Below the pieces are notes generated by a model. It ran no database searches. It had not been told where the DNA came from and saw only the letters and a program-made list of their open reading frames with translations. Below, piece by piece: positions 1 through 8,467 of a stretch of 64,000 bases of DNA. The stretch lies in contig CP065014.1 of assembly GCA_016700335.1 (NCBI GenBank), positions 1,339,001-1,403,000 on the forward strand. The letters are read 5' to 3'. The position numbers were made by a program, and so were the translations under genes. Positions within the stretch are counted from its first letter, which is position 1. Each line of letters opens with the position of its first letter. The stretch comes from Chlorobiota bacterium (lineage in GTDB: Bacteria; Bacteroidota; Ignavibacteria; OLB7).

Positions 1-83
1 CATATTTTGTATAAGAATTTAAATTCGCTAAAAAAATTAGTTGCAAAAATATACTTTATTGAAAATTTAATCTAATTAAATTT

Positions 84-539
84 TTAATTTTCAAGTATTT
101 CTTTAGTTTTTAATTGTCTAAAATGAAACATTTTTTTTATAATTCTATTAATAATCAACCAATTAAGAAATTCTCCTAGTTTACCAAAAGGAGGAATATA
201 TTCAACAATATCAGTTAAAATTGTCCCTTCATTTTCAACTTTGAAAAATCTCTTTTGAAACCAATATTTAAAAATCCCTTTTCTTTGAATATCATGCATT
301 AACTCATTTTTGATACAGTCAGTAATTTCTACTTCAAGAATAGATCTAATAAAATAAAATTTTCTAATTTCCAAAACAACTTTGTATCCAACTCCTGAAA
401 TATCATTCATACTAATAATTTTAAAATTGATATCACGTGGAGTAATTCTTAATAAATTATTTGTATCCATGTGGAAATCAAATACTTTTTCAATTGGAGC
501 GTTTATAAATATTTGTTTTTTATATGAATTCATCAACAT
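84..539 (-). CDS. SRPBCC (START-like) family protein
   Basis: A 151-residue protein with the layout of the SRPBCC/polyketide-cyclase superfamily. The N-terminal strand (KQIFINAPIEKVFDF) matches the usual 'xxI.APxExVF.F' opening, a short helix and beta-rich middle follow, and a C-terminal helix rich in Ile/Lys/Phe would cover the hydrophobic pocket. The PPFGKLGEFLNWLI segment near residue 115 is typical of the final-helix lead-in of such proteins. Two starts are possible, two codons apart (539 or 533); ATG at 533 (MNSYKK) fits family members slightly better. There is no signal peptide, so it is cytoplasmic. The ligand cannot be predicted. It lies downstream of the DUF1573 gene on the same strand but is separated from it by a terminator hairpin, so it is probably transcribed separately or by readthrough. 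Confidence 0.7.
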   Translation of the reverse strand: MLMNSYKKQIFINAPIEKVFDFHMDTNNLLRITPRDINFKIISMNDISGVGYKVVLEIRKFYFIRSILEVEITDCIKNELMHDIQRKGIFKYWFQKRFFKVENEGTILTDIVEYIPPFGKLGEFLNWLIINRIIKKMFHFRQLKTKEILEN

Positions 540-570
540 AAGACGTTTTAGATTTGTTTTAATTAAAAAA

Positions 571-596
571 ATCCCGATAAATTTAATTATCGGGAT
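571..596 (-). terminator. Intrinsic terminator of the DUF1573 gene
   Basis: A perfect 10-bp inverted repeat (ATCCCGATAA / TTATCGGGAT) with a 6-nt loop. On the minus strand it is followed by a run of six T residues. It lies just past the stop codon of the DUF1573 lipoprotein gene. Confidence 0.85.
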
Positions 597-622
597 CTTA
601 ATGTATAAAAAAATTAAATTAA

Positions 623-1552
623 TTAATGACTTGAACTAGGTGTCATAGAACCTGTAACTGGCTTTTGTGGCGATTTATCTTGAACATAACCATATACTGG
701 TAAATTAAGTATTGGTGTTTCTTGTGATGTTGTTTTTACTGAAACTGTACCTGAAATTTGTCCAACTCCAGTTGGAGTTACAAATACTTTTATTTCAGTT
801 TCCTTTCCTGGAGCAATATCTTTTGAACCAACTAAAACTAACCTTATCTTTGGTTGAGGAGCTGGTGGTGGATTTGAACCACCAGACATTGATGCAGGAG
901 TTGAAGCAGCCTTAACAACTTCTGAAGAAATTATTGAAAAAGAAACATCACCTGAGTTAGAGATTTTAACAGAACTTGAACTCTCTACTCCTTTTTTAGG
1001 ATCAACTAATGAAAAATATTCTCCAGGAGTAACTGTTACTGTTCTTCTTAAATTTGCTTTTAAAGAATAAACTAGAGTTGTATCATATCTTGAAGAGTCT
1101 TTAGCTAAAGTTGAATCAAATTTCTTTTTAGTTGTGTCATTCATTTTTGCTAATGAATCTTTTGAAATTCCCATTGGATCAGTTGCTGTAATAGTAATTG
1201 ATTTATCTGTTTGACCATGTTTTCCAGTAGTATTTAAGGTTACGTTTACAATTGTAGTATCACCTGGTTTTAGAAGATCCTTAGTTAATGGAGCGCTTGT
1301 ACAGCCACAACCTGGTCTAACTTCCTTAATAAACAAATCTCCATCTCCAATATTTTTAAGTATAAAAGATGTTTTTAATTGATTGTCTTTTAAAGTTGAA
1401 ACTTTTATCTCACCCCAATCATGAGTAATACCACCAACAACTTCAAGTTTGCCATGGCTATTTGATGAAGTATTTGCACCTTCTTTTTTACATCCAATTA
1501 AAATTACTGAAAATAAAAGTACTAAGAAAATAGAATTAAATTTAATGTTCAT
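623..1552 (-). CDS. DUF1573 domain lipoprotein
   Basis: A 309-residue protein starting with a lipoprotein signal peptide: a hydrophobic stretch ends in the lipobox LIGC with Cys at about residue 21. Residues about 40-130 form a DUF1573 domain, recognisable from HDWGEI...FILKNIGDGDLFI and the hallmark PGCGCTSAP motif. The domain has an immunoglobulin-like (ASH/MSP-like) fold. A second Ig-like beta-sandwich fills residues about 165-290, with a Pro/Gly/Ser-rich linker near 220. The C-terminus is Ser/Pro-rich and has no T9SS sorting domain. It should be anchored in the outer or inner membrane and face the periplasm or surface. Function is unknown beyond the family; DUF1573 proteins are abundant in Bacteroidota and Planctomycetota. 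It is divergent from the glycosyltransferase gene and ends in its own terminator. Confidence 0.85.
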   Translation of the reverse strand: MNIKFNSIFLVLLFSVILIGCKKEGANTSSNSHGKLEVVGGITHDWGEIKVSTLKDNQLKTSFILKNIGDGDLFIKEVRPGCGCTSAPLTKDLLKPGDTTIVNVTLNTTGKHGQTDKSITITATDPMGISKDSLAKMNDTTKKKFDSTLAKDSSRYDTTLVYSLKANLRRTVTVTPGEYFSLVDPKKGVESSSSVKISNSGDVSFSIISSEVVKAASTPASMSGGSNPPPAPQPKIRLVLVGSKDIAPGKETEIKVFVTPTGVGQISGTVSVKTTSQETPILNLPVYGYVQDKSPQKPVTGSMTPSSSH

Positions 1553-1597
1553 GTTTTAAGTATTAGTGGAGAAATATATTTGTTAAAATTTCGTTTG

Positions 1598-1605
1598 CAA
1601 AAGTA
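1598..1605 (-). promoter_or_regulatory. Probable -7 element upstream of the DUF1573 gene
   Basis: On the minus strand the sequence reads TACTTTTG, matching the Bacteroidota -7 consensus TAnnTTTG. It lies about 45 nt upstream of the start codon. The 4-mer 19 nt further upstream is TTAG, an imperfect -33 element. Supported by position and consensus only. Confidence 0.4.
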
Positions 1606-1802
1606 GTTTAACCAAATGTATAAACTAAAGTATTAACTAGTATTTGTTTAGACTTTATATTAAAATTTTCATTCCATTTAGTTAAAATTAAATTAACTAA
1701 TCCTATTTTTTTCAAAAAAAGTAATTCAATATTTTAATAATATAAATAAAGATTAGTTACAAACTTTTGCGAGTAATTAAAGTTTACTTGAAATAATAAA
1801 CT

Positions 1803-1810
1803 TATTTTTG
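1803..1810 (+). promoter_or_regulatory. Probable -7 element upstream of the GT4 gene
   Basis: TATTTTTG matches TAnnTTTG and ends 19 nt before the ATG of the glycosyltransferase, which would give a very short leader. No good -33 TTTG is found at the expected spacing, so the call is tentative. Confidence 0.35.
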
Positions 1811-1829
1811 ACCACTTAAATTCCAATTT

Positions 1830-2930
1830 ATGAATATATTAATTTTCAATTGGCAATGTTGGACTAACCCATTAGCCGGTGGCGCGGAAGTCCATTTACA
1901 TGAAATCTTTAAAAGAATTGTTAAAGCCGGAAATAGTGTTACACTCTTTTGTTCTAACTATAAAGGTGGTTCAGTTGAAGAAGTTATTGATGGAATTAAA
2001 ATTATAAGAAGAGGAGGTAGAAACACTTTTAATTTTATAGTTCCATTTTATTATTTTCTTTTATTTAAGAAACAAAATTTCTCTGTTGTTTTAGACGACA
2101 TTAATAAAATCCCATTTTTTACACCATTGTTTATCAAGAAGAATCTAGCTAGTATTGTTCACCATTATTTTGGTAAATCAATTTTCCTTGAATCAGGATT
2201 AATTTTAGGTAACTATGTTTTTAGAACTGAGAATTTGATTGGTAAATTTTATAAAAATGTACCAATGTTTGTAGTATCCAATTCCACAAAAGATGAAAGT
2301 ATTAAAAGAGGTATATTAGAAAATAACATTTACTTCGCTCCAAATGGAATTGATGTTAAATGCTTTAGAGAAAACTCTTTTGAAAAAACAAGTTATCCTT
2401 CAATAGGATATTTCGGTAGATTAAAAAAATATAAAAGTGTTCAACATTTGATAAGTGCATTTATTGAAGTAAAAAAAAATATTCCTGATTCGAAATTAGT
2501 AATTATTGGAAAAGGGGATTTTGAGAATGAGTTAAAAAAACAATCTATAGAAAGTGGTTTTATAGAAGATATAATTTTTACTGGTTATGTATCCGAAGAG
2601 TTGAAAGTTGAATGGTTAAATAAACTATGGCTAGTTGTTAACCCTTCAATGAAAGAAGGTTGGGGAATTGCAAATGTGGAAGCAAATGCTTGTGGAACAC
2701 CTGTAATTGTGGCTAATTCTCCTGGATTAAAAGATTCTGTTATTGAGAATTTTAATGGTCTATTATATGAATATGGGGATATAAAAAGATTATCCGAACT
2801 TATTATAGAAGTTATAAATAATAATGAACTAAGAAATAGATTATCAATTGGAGCAAAGAAATTTACTGATAATTTAAGTTGGGATAATTCTGCAAATAGT
2901 GTGTTAAAAACTTTGAACAATATATTTTAA
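1830..2930 (+). CDS. Glycosyltransferase family 4 protein
   Basis: A 366-residue GT-B fold glycosyltransferase. The N-terminal acceptor domain opens MNILIFNWQCW followed by LAGGAEVHLHEI, the glycine-rich loop of GT4 enzymes. The C-terminal Glycos_transf_1 domain (about 175-350) contains YFGRLKKYKSVQHLI, the donor-binding segment, and KEGWGIANVEANACGTPVI, which carries the EX7E motif (Glu276 and Glu284) that binds the nucleotide-sugar phosphates. There is no signal peptide or membrane span, so it acts at the cytoplasmic face. The likely role is retaining transfer of a sugar onto a lipid-linked glycan or glycolipid; donor and acceptor cannot be told. The next gene starts 14 nt downstream on the same strand, so they may share a transcript even though their functions are unrelated. 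Confidence 0.88.
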   Translation: MNILIFNWQCWTNPLAGGAEVHLHEIFKRIVKAGNSVTLFCSNYKGGSVEEVIDGIKIIRRGGRNTFNFIVPFYYFLLFKKQNFSVVLDDINKIPFFTPLFIKKNLASIVHHYFGKSIFLESGLILGNYVFRTENLIGKFYKNVPMFVVSNSTKDESIKRGILENNIYFAPNGIDVKCFRENSFEKTSYPSIGYFGRLKKYKSVQHLISAFIEVKKNIPDSKLVIIGKGDFENELKKQSIESGFIEDIIFTGYVSEELKVEWLNKLWLVVNPSMKEGWGIANVEANACGTPVIVANSPGLKDSVIENFNGLLYEYGDIKRLSELIIEVINNNELRNRLSIGAKKFTDNLSWDNSANSVLKTLNNIF

Positions 2931-2944
2931 TTAAATAATAATTT

Positions 2945-4771
2945 ATGAATAAATTTTTAGAACGTATAATTGAAGGGGTAATAGTTACTGATGGTTCAAT
3001 GCAATCAGTTTTAAGTTCAATGGGATTTGATGAAACCCCAATTGAAATTTATAATTTAAAAAATCCAATCATTATAGAAAAAATTCATTTTGAGTTTATA
3101 AATGCAGGAGCAGAAATTATTCAATCAAACACATTATTTGGAAATACAATTTCTTTGTCTCAATATAAACTTGACGATAGGTTTTATGAGATAAATAGAA
3201 AAGGAGTTTGGCTTGCTCGAACAGCAGCGATAAACAAAGCCTTTGTTGCTGGAGTTGTTGGTCCTGTTGGGAAGTTTCTTTATCCAGTAGGGCAGTTAAA
3301 ACCAGATATTGTTTCAGAAGCATTTACTTCTCAAATTCATGCTTTGTTAGATGGAAAATGTGATATAATTATGTTGAAATCTTTTATTGACATTGATGAA
3401 CTTGAACTAGCTTACAGTGCTGTAAGAAAAATATCTAAAGATATAGCTATTATAGCTCAAAAATCTTTTCCAGAGGATGGATCAGTTTTAAAAACAGAAT
3501 ATCCAAAAGTAATTGCAAATAAACTATATAAAGAGGGAGTTGTTGCTATTGGTACAAATGGTACTGTTGGTCCTCAAAGAATGAAAGAAATTGTTAAATC
3601 GTTGTATGGAGTTACTAACGCAATTCTTTCAGCACAACCAGATATTGGAATCCCAACTTTAATTGATAACGTAGCTTCGTATAATGCAACATCAGAATAT
3701 GTAGCTCAATCTTGTAAAACATTAGTAGAAAATGGAGTAACTATTATTGGTGCAGATGGAGGTTGTTTACCAGAACATACTAAAGCAATTTCTATGGCAG
3801 TAAAAGGTTTAAAAGTAGGCAAACCAGAAATCATAGTAAAGCCAAGTATATTAAAAAATAATAGTACCCTTGATTTAGAATTAGCTAAATCTAAATTTCA
3901 AAAAAACATTGGAAAAAAATTACTTGTATCAGTGGAGTTAGATGTTCCAAGAGGATTAGATTTAAATTCTATTTTTAAAGGAGCAGAGTATTTATCTAAA
4001 AATGAAATTGATGCAGTTAATATATCAGATGGTGCAAGGGCAAGACTCAGAATGTCACCAATAACAATATCACATCTAGTTCAGAATAAAACTGGAATGG
4101 AATGTATTTCTCATTTTGCATGCAGAGATAGAAATATGGTTGGATTACAAAGTGAACTCTTATCTGCTTATACTCTTGGAGTAAATAATATTTTATCAGT
4201 AACAGGTGATCCAGCTCAAATAGGAGATTACCCGTACGCAACTAGTGTATATGATTTAGATTCAGTAGGGTTGATTAGAGCATTAAAAAGAATGAATCTT
4301 GGCTTAGATTTGATGAATAACCCTATTGGGAAAAAAACAAATTTTATGATTTCATGTGCTTGTAATCCAGTCTCAGATAATTTAGAAAGGGAAATTTACA
4401 GATTAGAAAATAAAGAATCTGAAGGAGCTGAAATAGCTTTTACACAACCATTATTTGAAGTTGAAGATTTTAACAATTTCATTGAAAATACTTCACATTT
4501 AAAAATACCAATTATGGTTGGTATTATACCTTTAAGAAGCCCTAATCATGCTCAATTTTTGCACAATGAAGTTCCAGGAATGATGATACCAGAAAAGTTA
4601 AGAAAAAGGATGCAATCATCTTCTAACCCTGCTAAAGAAGGAATTGAAATTGCAGTTGAATTTTTAACTGAATTATTATCTATAAAAAATAAAAGAATTG
4701 CAGGAATATATTTAATGCCACCTTTTGAAAAGTATGATATGGCAATTGAAATTATGAATAGAGTAAAATAA
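2945..4771 (+). CDS. Fused homocysteine S-methyltransferase-like / 5,10-methylene-THF reductase
   Basis: A 608-residue fusion with the architecture of Bacillus YitJ. Residues about 8-300 form a homocysteine-binding (Pfam S-methyl_trans) TIM barrel opening VTDGSMQSVL. Residues about 320-608 form a methylenetetrahydrofolate reductase barrel: SVELDVPRG carries the catalytic-type Glu, SVTGDP corresponds to the flavin-site Asp motif, FTQPLFE gives the folate-contacting Gln, and FLHNEVPGMMIPE is the late conserved motif. The first half is odd. The zinc site of this family needs one Cys in a GxNCxxGP motif and a Cys-Cys pair in GGCCG. Here they read GTNGTVGP (Gly206) and GADGGCLPEH (Cys274, Leu275), so two of three ligands are missing. 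Reductase activity is therefore well supported, but methyl transfer to homocysteine is doubtful. It would act in the cytoplasm in folate one-carbon metabolism. Confidence 0.88.
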   Translation: MNKFLERIIEGVIVTDGSMQSVLSSMGFDETPIEIYNLKNPIIIEKIHFEFINAGAEIIQSNTLFGNTISLSQYKLDDRFYEINRKGVWLARTAAINKAFVAGVVGPVGKFLYPVGQLKPDIVSEAFTSQIHALLDGKCDIIMLKSFIDIDELELAYSAVRKISKDIAIIAQKSFPEDGSVLKTEYPKVIANKLYKEGVVAIGTNGTVGPQRMKEIVKSLYGVTNAILSAQPDIGIPTLIDNVASYNATSEYVAQSCKTLVENGVTIIGADGGCLPEHTKAISMAVKGLKVGKPEIIVKPSILKNNSTLDLELAKSKFQKNIGKKLLVSVELDVPRGLDLNSIFKGAEYLSKNEIDAVNISDGARARLRMSPITISHLVQNKTGMECISHFACRDRNMVGLQSELLSAYTLGVNNILSVTGDPAQIGDYPYATSVYDLDSVGLIRALKRMNLGLDLMNNPIGKKTNFMISCACNPVSDNLEREIYRLENKESEGAEIAFTQPLFEVEDFNNFIENTSHLKIPIMVGIIPLRSPNHAQFLHNEVPGMMIPEKLRKRMQSSSNPAKEGIEIAVEFLTELLSIKNKRIAGIYLMPPFEKYDMAIEIMNRVK

Positions 4772-4798
4772 TTTTATTCTAAATATAAAATTTATTTA

Positions 4799-5863
4799 TC
4801 AATTTTTTAATCTTGGATCAGTGGCATCTCTTAAGCCATCACCAATTAAATTATAACTAATAACAGTAAGAAAAATCATTATTCCAGGGAAAATTGCTAA
4901 CCACCAAGCAAATGGGGCTGATCTAGATTGATTGAGCATAGAACCCCATGTTACAACAGTGGCAGGTACTCCAAAACCTAAAAATGACAATCCTGATTCA
5001 GTTAATATTGCTCCAGCAATTCCGAATGCAACCGAAACCATTACAGGAGCTAATGAATTTGGAAGTACATGCTTTAATATTATCTTGCTCGATTTAAAGC
5101 CTAAGGATTTTGCTGCAGTAATATATTCCATACCTCTAACTCTTAATACTTCCCCACGAATTAATCTTGCAATACCCATCCAACCTGTTATACCAAGTAT
5201 AATCATTACATAAAATATATTTGCTCCTAAGAATGCAACAATAGTAATTATCAAAAAGAATGAAGGGAAATTCAAGAAAAGTTCTATTATTCTAGAAATA
5301 ATAATGTCCACCCAACCCCCAAAAAAACCTGCTAATGAACCCAAAATTATTCCAATTGTAGCAGCAATTGACATTGATATAAATCCTATAGTTAATGAAA
5401 TTCTAGCACCATGAATTATCCCAGATAACATATCTCGACCAAGTTGATCGGTTCCTAAATAATGACCAGATTCAAAACTTCCAGGTGTTGCGAAAGAGTT
5501 GCCCAAATCAATATCACTTGCTTGATATTTTATTGGTGGGAAAAATGACCAATCATATTTTAAATTCTTCCAGTCAGCATTAACAAGATCACCAGAATAT
5601 TTCATAATTCCAATATCAACTAAATATTCTTCAATAACAGGAGAATGTATAGAGCCTTTATATGAACAAATCAAAGGTTTATTATTTGCTAAAAAATCTG
5701 CAACTATTGCTAGAAAAAACATAACAATAATAAAATATATTGCTAATACTGCTGGATTATTCTTTTTGAATTGACGTTTAACTAAAGATGAATAATTCTG
5801 ATTTACAGTTTCTGAAGTTATTAAATTATTTGTATCTGATTTATTCTTTTTAGAAAGGAACAT
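4799..5863 (-). CDS. ABC transporter permease, OppC/DppC type
   Basis: A 354-residue inner-membrane permease of peptide/nickel-type importers. The N-terminus has an OppC_N-like region with one membrane segment (about 38-60), then a soluble insert of about 50 residues before GTDQLGRDMLSGIIHGARISL, the diagnostic start of the BPD_transp_1 domain in OppC/DppC proteins. The EAA loop that docks with the ATPase is clear (AAKSLGFKSSKIILKHVLPN), and the end carries the conserved ESGLSFLGFG segment and TDPRLKN tail. No partner permease (OppB), ATPase or binding protein lies next to it, so its partners are encoded elsewhere. The substrate is unknown; oligopeptides are only the family default. It converges on the methylene-THF reductase gene with a 27-nt gap. 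Confidence 0.88.
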   Translation of the reverse strand: MFLSKKNKSDTNNLITSETVNQNYSSLVKRQFKKNNPAVLAIYFIIVMFFLAIVADFLANNKPLICSYKGSIHSPVIEEYLVDIGIMKYSGDLVNADWKNLKYDWSFFPPIKYQASDIDLGNSFATPGSFESGHYLGTDQLGRDMLSGIIHGARISLTIGFISMSIAATIGIILGSLAGFFGGWVDIIISRIIELFLNFPSFFLIITIVAFLGANIFYVMIILGITGWMGIARLIRGEVLRVRGMEYITAAKSLGFKSSKIILKHVLPNSLAPVMVSVAFGIAGAILTESGLSFLGFGVPATVVTWGSMLNQSRSAPFAWWLAIFPGIMIFLTVISYNLIGDGLRDATDPRLKN

Positions 5864-6102
5864 TATTTTTTTGAGATAAAATATTAGTTAGCTAAAATAA
5901 AAAAAAATTCGAAGCAGTAACAAAATATAGTTATTAATAGATAAGAAAATATTAAGAATCAAAGAATTAAATCTTCATATATTTTATCAGAAATATCTAA
6001 TTTAAATTCTATTTCAAATCTGTTGATTAGCTATTTAGATTTTAATATTAAAGCTTAATGTTTAAAAATAAAATAAGATGAAATTAATTTTATAAAATAA
6101 TT

Positions 6103-6133
6103 TTTGATAGTCTAAATAAAGAAGTTATTTTTG
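6103..6133 (+). promoter_or_regulatory. Bacteroidota-type promoter of rpsT
   Basis: TTTG at 6103-6106, a 19-nt spacer, then TATTTTTG at 6126-6133. This is a full match to the Bacteroidota primary-sigma consensus (-33 TTTG, -7 TAnnTTTG). It ends 27 nt before the chosen rpsT ATG and overlaps the extended TTG reading at 6131, which argues against that longer start. Confidence 0.75.
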
Positions 6134-6160
6134 CTACCTCGAAAATCAAATTTATTAGAT

Positions 6161-6412
6161 ATGCCAAATCACGTTTCATCGGAGAAAAGAGTAAGACAAA
6201 CGAAGACAAGAAGAACTCGTAATCGTTTTCAAAGAGTTGCATTACGTAATGCAATCAAAGCATTCACAGTTGCTGAATCTAAAGAAGATTTATTAGTTGC
6301 TGAGCAAAAAGCAACTCAACTACTAGATCGTTATGCGAACAAAGGTTTAATTCATAAAAATCTAGCTGCTCGTAAAAAGTCACAAATGGCTCATAGAATA
6401 TCAGCTATTTAA
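6161..6412 (+). CDS. rpsT: 30S ribosomal protein S20
   Basis: An 83-residue basic protein, the usual length for S20, starting MPNHVSSEKRVRQTKTRR. The SSEKR/RVRQ opening, the NKGLIHKNLAARKKSQMAHR segment and the all-helical Lys/Arg-rich composition identify S20, which binds 16S rRNA near its 5' domain in the small subunit. The open frame extends 10 codons upstream to a TTG at 6131, but that stretch lies in the promoter and would add a non-family sequence, so the ATG at 6161 is taken. tRNA-Arg(ACG) follows 42 nt after the stop, with a strong terminator beyond it, so the two may be cotranscribed. Confidence 0.95.
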   Translation: MPNHVSSEKRVRQTKTRRTRNRFQRVALRNAIKAFTVAESKEDLLVAEQKATQLLDRYANKGLIHKNLAARKKSQMAHRISAI

Positions 6413-6454
6413 TTTTGTTGAAATTTCTTTAGAATTAGATATTTCAAAAATTTT

Positions 6455-6528
6455 GCACCCGTAGCTCAATTGGATAGAGCATCTGACTACGGATCAGAAG
6501 GTTTGGAGTTCGAGTCTCTACGGGTGTA
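6455..6528 (+). tRNA. tRNA-Arg (anticodon ACG)
   Basis: A cloverleaf can be drawn: acceptor GCACCCG/CGGGTGT, D-arm GCTC/GAGC, anticodon stem TCTGA/TCAGA with loop CTACGGA (anticodon ACG at 6489-6491), and T-loop TTCGAGT. The discriminator is A and CCA is not encoded. Confidence 0.95.
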
Positions 6529-6538
6529 CTAAAATTTT

Positions 6539-6573
6539 AAAGGATTTCATTTTGTATGAAATCCTTTTTTTTT
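6539..6573 (+). terminator. Intrinsic terminator after tRNA-Arg(ACG)
   Basis: A perfect 12-bp stem (AAAGGATTTCAT / ATGAAATCCTTT), 5-nt loop, and a T run that continues past the stem. It probably ends the rpsT/tRNA-Arg transcript. Confidence 0.9.
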
Positions 6574-6605
6574 GCAATAAATATTAACTATTAAGTTTTT
6601 AATAA

Positions 6606-7718
6606 CTAAAAATTAGTTTTTCTAACTATATTCATTTTCTTCATTGTTTTTTCAGCAAAATCTAAAATATCATCTAGATCAGTCTGTTCTTTTAAGTAAT
6701 CTTTATATTCATTAACAGAATCAATAATACTTCTTTTTGGCTGCCATCCTAATTTTTTTAATTTTGAAATATCGGAACATGCATTTCTAGTATCACCAAA
6801 TCTGTATTCTCCTGGAATATATGGTAAGATATGTTCTTTATCAAATGCTTTAGCAACACAATTACAGAATTCAATTAACGAATAAGCTTTTCCTCCACCA
6901 ACGCAATAAACCTCATAATTAGTTTTATCATTTTCCAAGACTAATATGTTAGCATCAACAACATCATTAATATTTACAAAGTCTCTTAATTGTAATCCAT
7001 CTTCGTAAATAGTTGGTGCTTTATCAAAAAAATAACTCAATGAAAAAATCCTACAAGCACCAGAGTAAGCATTATAAAATGATTGCCTAGAGCCTTGAAC
7101 AATAGAGTACCTAAGGGCTACTGACGGAATCTCATACCTCCTGCCAAAACAAAGTGCTTGTTGTTCTTGTGAAAACTTACTCATTGCGTATGCATTAGGT
7201 GGGTTTGCATGATTTTCATTGCACCATAACCATTCAAGTTGATTCCCATTTTCATCACAAATATTCCAATTTCCTTTTTCAAGTTGATTATTTAATCTTA
7301 ATGTTGGTGAAACAATCAATCCATTCTTATCTTTATATATTCCTTCACCTTGTACAAATTGTGATGAAGCAACTATCACTTTTTTAATATTTAACTTATC
7401 TTCAACAATTATTTCATAAATCAAAGCAGTTGAAACTGCATTAACATGAAAAAAAGTTGAGAAGTCAGTTAAATAATCTTGATAAGCAGCAAAATGATAA
7501 ATAACATCAACACTTTTCATTGCTTTACGTAATGTTTCTTTATCTCTAACATCACCAAGTATGAACTCGATTTCATTGCTTAAATATGTAGGTTTTCCTT
7601 TTAGGTGAATTGGTTTTTGTAGGTTATCTAAAACTCTTACTTTATGACCTAATTCAAGTAATCTATCTGAAGTATGAGAGCCAATAAATCCAGCTCCACC
7701 TGTTACTAAAATTTGCAT
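6606..7718 (-). CDS. NAD-dependent sugar epimerase/dehydratase (extended SDR)
   Basis: A 370-residue extended short-chain dehydrogenase. The N-terminal Rossmann motif is GGAGFIGS (residues 7-14), FILGDVRD follows at about 53-60, and the catalytic Tyr/Lys pair lies in NAYAMSKFSQEQ. These features match UDP-glucose 4-epimerase and dTDP-glucose dehydratase-like enzymes, which remodel nucleotide sugars in the cytoplasm. A segment of about 25 residues between the SSQ motif and the YxxxK motif (WNICDENGNQLEWLW) is longer than in classical GalE, so the exact substrate is uncertain. The gene lies 46 nt downstream of a WbpD/WlbB-like acetyltransferase on the same strand, suggesting a shared role in making a sugar for a surface glycan. 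Confidence 0.88.
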   Translation of the reverse strand: MQILVTGGAGFIGSHTSDRLLELGHKVRVLDNLQKPIHLKGKPTYLSNEIEFILGDVRDKETLRKAMKSVDVIYHFAAYQDYLTDFSTFFHVNAVSTALIYEIIVEDKLNIKKVIVASSQFVQGEGIYKDKNGLIVSPTLRLNNQLEKGNWNICDENGNQLEWLWCNENHANPPNAYAMSKFSQEQQALCFGRRYEIPSVALRYSIVQGSRQSFYNAYSGACRIFSLSYFFDKAPTIYEDGLQLRDFVNINDVVDANILVLENDKTNYEVYCVGGGKAYSLIEFCNCVAKAFDKEHILPYIPGEYRFGDTRNACSDISKLKKLGWQPKRSIIDSVNEYKDYLKEQTDLDDILDFAEKTMKKMNIVRKTNF

Positions 7719-7764
7719 TATTAAATTAATTCAAAAAATATATTTTGATAGATTTATTATAAAA

Positions 7765-8331
7765 TTATTTAGTAGTAAAATTAATTTTACAATCTATCAT
7801 TTGATAAATACCATTCTCATTTTCAAAAATATCACCGTCATTTTTAATTGGAAGTTTCTCACATTTTACTCCTATCCAACCTATAGTTTTTGATGGATTA
7901 CCAACAACTAAAGCAAAATCCGGAACATCTTTTGTAACAACACTACCAGCTCCAATCATAGAATAAATTCCTAAAGTAACTCCTGCAACTATTGTTGCAT
8001 TTGCACCAATGGAAGTTCCTTTTTTTACAATTGTTGGAACGTCAGTGCTAAGGTAAACTCTACTTCTAGGGAATAAGTCATTTGTAAAAACACAATTTGG
8101 TCCTAAGAAAACATCATCTTCAATAGTTACTCCATGCCAAATGCAAACTCCATTTTTAACAGTAACTCTATTTCCTATAGAAACTCCACTTTCAACAAAA
8201 GACCCATCTCCAAAATTACAGTATTCACCAATTTTAACATCTTTCATAATATGAGAAAAAGCCCAAATACGGGTTTCGTTCCCTATTTGAGTTGATTCGC
8301 AAAGAGCTTTTTCATGAACAAAAAATGACAT
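7765..8331 (-). CDS. Left-handed beta-helix acyltransferase, WbpD/WlbB type
   Basis: A 188-residue hexapeptide-repeat transferase. Repeats of the [IV]-G-x-x-x-x type run from about residue 15 to 145 (IGNETRIWAFSHI, IGEYCNFGDGSFV, IGNRVTVKNGVCI, IGANATIVAGVTLGIYSMIGAGSVVTKDVP). The opening VHEKALCESTQIGNETRIWAFSHI and the closing ALVVGNPSKTIGWI are typical of WbpD/WlbB, UDP-2-acetamido-3-amino-glucuronate N-acetyltransferases that use acetyl-CoA in O-antigen sugar synthesis. Such proteins are trimeric and cytoplasmic. The epimerase encoded next to it supports a nucleotide-sugar role. The exact substrate is an inference from the family. Confidence 0.85.
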   Translation of the reverse strand: MSFFVHEKALCESTQIGNETRIWAFSHIMKDVKIGEYCNFGDGSFVESGVSIGNRVTVKNGVCIWHGVTIEDDVFLGPNCVFTNDLFPRSRVYLSTDVPTIVKKGTSIGANATIVAGVTLGIYSMIGAGSVVTKDVPDFALVVGNPSKTIGWIGVKCEKLPIKNDGDIFENENGIYQMIDCKINFTTK

Positions 8332-8467
8332 AGAAATAAATAGAATTTAAATTAATAATATTAAAAAATACAACCTAATATAAATGATAATTAAACTAAA
8401 AAAAGTGTGAAAATTTATCAACACTAGTCAAATTGAAGTAATTTGAAAATTCAATTTAACTAAATGA

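Noticed and set aside
4932..5213. Plus-strand 93-residue ORF opposite the OppC-like permease
   Set aside because: It is the antisense reading of conserved permease sequence, including the EAA loop, and has no independent support.
6131..6160. TTG-initiated longer rpsT
   Set aside because: The extra ten codons lie within and just after the promoter and are not part of the S20 family sequence.
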